Below are positions 7,401-11,072 of a DNA stretch of 11,072 bases, piece after piece. The position numbers and the translations under genes are program-made. Position 1 is the first letter of the stretch, and the number at the start of each line of letters is the position of its first letter. Source of the DNA: Ettlia oleoabundans (lineage: Eukaryota; Chlorophyta; Chlorophyceae; Chlamydomonadales). A model generated the notes under the pieces. The model worked only from the letters and a program-made list of their open reading frames with translations. It had not been told where the DNA came from and searched no databases. The DNA lies in the NCBI GenBank assembly GCA_019693395.1, contig JAAMXP010000248.1, positions 1,550 through 12,621 on the forward strand. Direction: 5' to 3'.

Positions 7401-10400
7401 TTCTTTGTAGGACATGGTGTCTCGTGGTTGTGAGCGCAACGTCATCACCTACTCCTCCCTCATCTCTGCGTGCGAGAAGGCAGGGAGGTGGGAGCTGGCG
7501 CTGGAGCTGTTCAGGGAGATGCACACAGAGGGGTGCAGGCCAAATGTGGTCACATACAACTCACTCATCGCTGCGTGCGCACAGGGTAAGTGTTCGCAAC
7601 TGCGGGCCAGCTAGTCTTGCATCGCATGCCGGCACTTGCTCTGAAGATCCCTGAGCTTTCGCGTGCACGATCGAGTCATCCTTCAACTCTTGTCATCCTT
7701 ATAACTCTGCTGACCCAAGCGGCTGCCTTTTTTAAAGGACGCAATAGAAAGTTCAGTTACGAACGTCTCGGTTGAACCGCCTCTGGTCTTGCTTTCCCTT
7801 CTTGTGCCTGCAGGTGCTCAATGGGAGAAGGCTCAAGAGCTGTTTGAGCAGATGCAGCATCGTGGCTGCAAGCCTGATGCCGTCACCTTTGGAGGCCTCA
7901 TCGCAGCATACGATTGTGCGGGTGGGTGGCAGGGCAAGGGGTTGGATGTGCGCATTGCCTGGCATGAACACGTATTTGCTGCCTCTTGTGATGCACAGAT
8001 CGTGGAGGGCTGACAATCAGCAAGGTTGGGCAGCCCCAAGCTGTCCATTTGTGCAGGGTGTGTGATATCAAACAGCTTACCTGCCCCGCTTGCATGCGCT
8101 TTCCCTTGCGGCGTGTGGGTGCAGGCCACTGGCGCCGCGCGCTGACTGCGTTTGAACAGATGAAGGCGCACAGTTGCCGCCCCGACAGCGTGGTCTACAA
8201 CACCATCATCGGCGCACTCTGGAAGACAGGCCTGGTCTGGGCGCAGGTGGGACGGTGTACGACCTGTTCATGTTGGGCTTGTATGGCCTGCTGTGAGCTG
8301 TGCCCGCTTGCTGTAGCCCCTGCAACTGCCCCTGGGGCCCTCTCTTGGCTCTTTGTGGGCCAGCAGTCCCTTGATGCAACTGATGACCTCTGATCTGCCT
8401 TTCTGCCTGCCTTTGCTTGCCTGTGCCTGTGTTTTCAGGCCAAGGCCATGCAAATCTTCCACGCGGCCTGTCGCCAAGGCCACTTCCGTCTGACGGTGCA
8501 CACCCTGGATGCGGGGTCGGCTGCTGCCACAACCGCAGCAGCACCAGTCGCGGCGGCATCAGCCGTTGTGATGGCCGCCGCCGCAGCGGGCGTCCAAACA
8601 GTCTCTGCACCGCCCTCCATGTCGTCCTCGCCTGTGCCAGCTGAAAAGCTGCTTTCTGCCTCAGCTTCCAGGCCAGGCAGCGGCCCCAGCAGCGGGAGCA
8701 ACAGCCGCGCCACCTCGCCACAGCTCCCCATGCCTGTTCTACCCGGCCTGTCACTGGCTGCTGGCCCCGCTACCGAGGTAATGTCCCCCGTGTCCTGCAA
8801 CACCCCCGCCCTGCCAGCCACACCCATATCAATGCTGGCAGCGGCTCCATGCCCCGCACCCATTTCCAGCCCCACATCCAGCAGCCCTCTCTCGGAGGCA
8901 GGCATGGGCGCTGCTGCAGCAGCGGCGGCCGTTGCGGCCGCTGCCGCTCCTGGGAACAGCACCACTGGCGCTGGGGCCGGCACTGTGATTGAGTTTGGCA
9001 TGCACGCCTTCACGGTGGGCTCGGCTGTGCTGAGCCTGCTGCGCTGGGTGGCGGAGCTGCGCGAGCGGCTGCCCAGGGAGCCAAACAAGGACCTCAAGCA
9101 GCAGGTGGGCGCTGCTGGCTGGCATTGGCTTGTGGCTGGCAGATTGTGATGTGCCACTGTGTCCAGGAAGGACTACATCTGCAGCAGAGTTCTGTGGAAC
9201 AGGCGGCGGGGCTGCTTCACGTGGAAGCGAGCTGCTGGGCCATGGTGTGTTTTTCTATCGCGTTGGAGTTCTCCTCTTCCCATCCTACCACCCCGCTCTA
9301 CTCCTTACATCGCTTTTACCACTCCGCTGATGCCAACTGAACGGCCCTCTTCATTACGTGCAGGTGTGCCTGGTATTGAACAAGGGCAAGCCCAGCAGGG
9401 AGCACACGTACCCCGCCATACGCGCCGCGCTGCTGAGCATGCTGTGCGCCTGGCGCTCGCCCTTCACCCTGACAGACGTGCAGCAGGGCTGCCGTATCCA
9501 GGCCACGGCCTGCGACATCACCGGTGCGTGGGCTGGGTCGTGCTGTGCTGTGCAACTGGAACTTTGGTGCGATTATGAGAAGTAGTATCCCACGCCGGTG
9601 ATCCCCAGCCCCAACCCACCCCAGCCAGCCCCACCCCACCCCAACCAGCCACCCAAACGTATACACCCGCTCGTTTTGCCCCTTGACTGCAGACTGGCTG
9701 CACACCCCGGAAGCCGACCGCGCGCTGGCGTCCTTCAACTCCAAGGCCGAGGGCGGCACGCGCACGCTGGCCAAGGAGGCTTTCTTCCAGGAGGATGTGG
9801 GCACAGAGGTGGGTGGGTGGGGGCTGGCAGGGTGCCGGCCGGGGTCTACCAGTTGAGGTGTTGTTGTGCCAGCGTCATGAGCAAGCGGGTTAATGTGCCG
9901 ATTGTCCGCTGGCTGGACTGATGTAACCGTGCTGTAGCTAGTTTGTAATGGTGCTGTTTAGGGTGGAGCCTTTAAGCAGCGTTGGCATTCCCGCATCCCC
10001 CATTCCCTCCCCGCAGGTCCGCTGCGCCGAGGCCTTTGCGGCTGTACGCCACTTTGAGGCGCGGTACTGCGTGCCGGATGCCTCACTGCCACCCGCCTAC
10101 CTGGCCATCCGCGCCGATTGGTTCACCACGGCGGCCAGCCTAGCAGCTGCCTTCTGCCTGAAGGATGAAGTGCTTCATGACGCCATGCTGCTGCTGGACC
10201 GGGCGCTGGCGGCAGGCGGCGAGCAGCTGCTGGGCCTCAACGCCGCAGCGCTGCTGCTGGCCTGCCTCCTTATCTCCGCACGCCAGGGTGCGTGTCCGTG
10301 TCCTGCATGCCCGCTGCAGCCGCAGTCCAACGGGCACTGGCTTGTCCACCCGCGGCTTGCTACTTGACTGCCTGTTCTTGGCCGGCTGCATGATCTGTCT

Positions 10401-11072
10401 ACCTTGCCATGCCTGCCCGTGACCATGGTGATATTGTGGCCAGGCAGCTCGGTGCTTGGCTGTCTCGCACACGCAGACTTGCTTCCTGCTCAAGAGCAAG
10501 GCAGCATGCCCCCTAACCTGCTTGCACAGCATCCTCATTGTCTGCAGCCGGCGAGCACCCTGACCGCCTGCCCTCCGCGGCGCAGATGGAGGCGGCCACC
10601 GGGCTGTCCATTGCAGCTGTGGACGCCACACAGGCCACCGTGCGCGCCATGCTGCAGGGAGACACATCAGCCATTTCTGGTGAGCGCTAGGGCAGCTGCA
10701 CCATTGGCGGCTGTGACTATATATATATAAAAAGCGGTGCAGCAGCTGAGTGTAGCTACAGCAGCTCTCTAAGACCAATGCCTGTTTGTCACTGGCTTGC
10801 ATTCTCGCTGTTATAACCTACTTCGCCTTCACCACCCCATCCACCCTGCCCCACCCATGCGCCTGGCCCCCTGCAGCGGTGCGTGTGCTGAAGCTGCTTC
10901 TGGAGCGTCTGGGCGCCGACCTGTCGCACCCTCAGGCCCTGCAGGCCACAGCCGGCCCCGCGCTGCTCATGCTGGGCCAGGCAGCCTGCCAGCCCAGCCT
11001 GCGCGCTCTGCGCCCCTCAGCTCTGGCTGCTGCAGTGCTGCAGGCCAGCCGCAAAGCTGCAGGTGTGTTTGG
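4452..11072 (+). CDS. PPR protein with SMR-like and cyclin-like C-terminal domains, partial at right edge
   Basis: Seventeen exons in view: 4452-4685, 4834-5199, 5514-5588, 5729-5863, 6075-6276, 6512-6641, 6822-6880, 7107-7267, 7411-7585, 7814-7921, 8125-8246, 8439-9104, 9364-9523, 9693-9808, 10017-10287, 10548-10679, 10877-11062. All 16 introns are GT-AG and every phase closes, giving 1099 complete residues; a further donor (GTGTGT) at 11063 shows it continues. Residues 1-240 are low complexity, Gln/Gly/Arg-rich (exon 2). A degenerate PPR (about 249-289, containing IFDWLRG) precedes nine PPR motifs at 290-605. A 165-residue Ala/Ser/Pro linker follows, then an SMR-like domain (about 772-867) and a cyclin-like fold (about 930-1099). 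PPR tracts bind organelle RNA one base per repeat; PPR-SMR proteins of plants are mostly plastid gene-expression factors. What the cyclin part binds is unknown. Likely a plastid or mitochondrial RNA factor, but no clear transit peptide is seen. The first two exons are joined on phase and codon texture only. Confidence 0.85.
5200..5513 (+). other. Intron 2 of the PPR-cyclin gene, 314 nt
   Basis: The longest intron in this gene. The donor GTGCGT is taken at 5200; an alternative GTCACG donor nine nt upstream would drop three codons in frame. A T-rich tract followed by GCAG at 5246-5254 is a possible internal acceptor, but its downstream frame resembles nothing known. No other content seen. Confidence 0.6.
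6132..8486 (+). other. Array of nine PPR motifs (residues 290-605, interrupted by introns)
   Basis: Spliced exons 5-12 give eight consecutive 35-residue motifs with no gap, each of the form xxTYNxLIxxxxxxGxxxxALxxFxxMxxxGxxPx, and a ninth of 36 residues starting SVVYNTIIGALWKTG. Residues at motif positions 5 and 35 are, in order: T/N, S/N, N/E, N/T, T/N, S/N, N/D, G/D, N/H. Under the published PPR code T-N and S-N favour A and N-D favours U, so the readable part is A-A-?-?-A-A-U-?-?. The regular length and unbroken register confirm the exon model. No P-L-S pattern, E or DYW editing domain is seen. Confidence 0.93.
8487..8984 (+). other. Low-complexity Ala/Ser/Pro linker of the PPR-cyclin protein
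   Basis: About 165 residues within exon 12, the largest exon, between the last PPR and the SMR-like domain. It contains repeated GCN-coded alanine runs (for example seven Ala followed by Val and five Ala near 8908-8950) and Ser/Pro-rich stretches. No domain is recognisable. Such linkers are common in green-algal nuclear proteins and probably act as a flexible spacer. Open frames on the opposite strand here reflect base composition. Confidence 0.75.
8985..9700 (+). other. SMR-like domain, degenerate (exons 12-14)
   Basis: Residues about 772-867 follow the order of plant PPR-SMR domains: an initial strand VIEFGMHAF where D-L-H-x is expected, helix TVGSAVLSLLRWVAELRER, a strand and loop VCLVLNKGKPSREH in place of the TGWGKHS loop, helix AIRAALLSMLCAWRSPF, and a final GCRIQATACDITDWL resembling GRFVATG..V..WL. 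Overall pattern and length (about 95 residues) fit. The DLH motif and the first Gly of TGxGxxS are not preserved, so nuclease activity, doubtful in many SMR proteins anyway, is not predicted. A fast-diverging helical-strand domain of other origin remains possible. Confidence 0.65.
9598..9656 (-). other. C-rich tract in intron 13 (G-runs on minus strand)
   Basis: The intron upstream of exon 14 is packed with CCCC/CCC runs spaced by two to four bases; the template strand therefore carries many GGGG/GGG runs that could form a G-quadruplex. It may be just an extended pyrimidine tract for the 3' splice site, though it sits 35-95 nt before it. Confidence 0.4.
10095..11062 (+). other. Cyclin-like fold, N- and C-lobes (exons 15-17)
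   Basis: Residues about 930-1037 match the cyclin N box: IRADWFTTAASLAAAF in place of R..L..WL..V...F, then LHDAMLLLDRALA (family: L..AV.LLDRFL), LLGLNAAALLLACLLISAR (family: LQLLG.ACLLIA.K), LPS, ATGLSIAAVDATQATV and MLQGD. Exon 17 starts a second lobe: VRVLKLLLERLGAD, then a run of helices, and SALAAAVLQASRKAAG, close to cyclin C (P..LAAAAL.LARK). The Lys that contacts the CDK in the LIASKYEE segment is Arg (about 992) and the acidic pair after it is absent, so canonical CDK binding is uncertain. TFIIB/retinoblastoma folds are related alternatives, but the LLDR and ACLLI pattern favours cyclin. Confidence 0.75.
10718..10729. repeat. Dinucleotide repeat (TA)6 followed by A-run, in intron 16
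   Basis: Six TA units followed by AAAAA, within the intron between the two cyclin-lobe exons. It resembles a TATA box but lies inside a spliced gene with the coding frame continuing after it, so a microsatellite is the simplest reading. Confidence 0.7.

Noticed and set aside
8435..9157. 240-codon minus-strand open frame antisense to exon 12
   Set aside because: GCN-rich low-complexity coding leaves the opposite strand open by composition; the sense frame continues PPR, SMR-like and splicing signals.
10718..10733. TATATATATATAAAAA as a promoter for a separate downstream gene
   Set aside because: It sits in intron 16; the reading phase continues from exon 16 into exon 17 and both halves belong to one cyclin-like fold.
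10140..10802. 220-codon minus-strand open frame
   Set aside because: It spans exon 15, intron 15, exon 16 and part of intron 16 of the plus gene and shows no domain; composition effect.

Overview
This is a nuclear window from a GC-rich green alga, most likely a core chlorophyte (chlorophycean or trebouxiophycean). The evidence is three intron-dense genes whose introns all obey GT-AG, with donors mostly GTGNGY-like and C-rich tracts before the acceptors; Ala/Gln/Ser/Pro-rich low-complexity protein segments; a TGTAA candidate polyadenylation motif; and plant/algal-type protein families. There is no prokaryotic operon, mobile element, CRISPR array, tRNA or rRNA that I can see. I rebuilt each gene by hand from exon reading frames, and the phases close at every junction except one in the first gene and the uncertain edge exon there.

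Layout. (1) 1-1648, minus strand: the 5' part of a glucosidase II alpha-subunit gene (GH31), with signal peptide and N-terminal domain; the catalytic part lies beyond the left edge. (2) 1649-2228: intergenic, containing the 3' UTR of the next gene and the promoter region of the first. (3) 2229-4247, minus strand: a complete seven-exon GT31 beta-1,3-galactosyltransferase of 383 aa, with a Golgi-type signal anchor and a DDD metal-binding motif. (4) 4248-4451: a short divergent promoter/leader with a TATAAATA element and a small upstream ORF. (5) 4452-11072, plus strand: a large pentatricopeptide repeat (PPR) gene, 17 exons in view, at least 1099 residues, still open at the right edge.

The last gene is the highlight. 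After a Gln-rich N-terminus and nine near-perfect 35-residue PPR motifs it has a long Ala/Ser/Pro linker, then a degenerate SMR-like domain, then a two-lobed cyclin-like fold. A PPR-SMR-cyclin order joins an organelle RNA-binding scaffold to a module normally used to bind CDKs or transcription factors. I know of no characterised function for it. The joints are supported by continuous splicing phase, but the domain calls are made by eye.

The two minus-strand genes both act in the secretory pathway (ER N-glycan trimming and Golgi galactosylation) but have separate promoters; the PPR gene is functionally unrelated and shares only the divergent promoter region with the GT31 gene.
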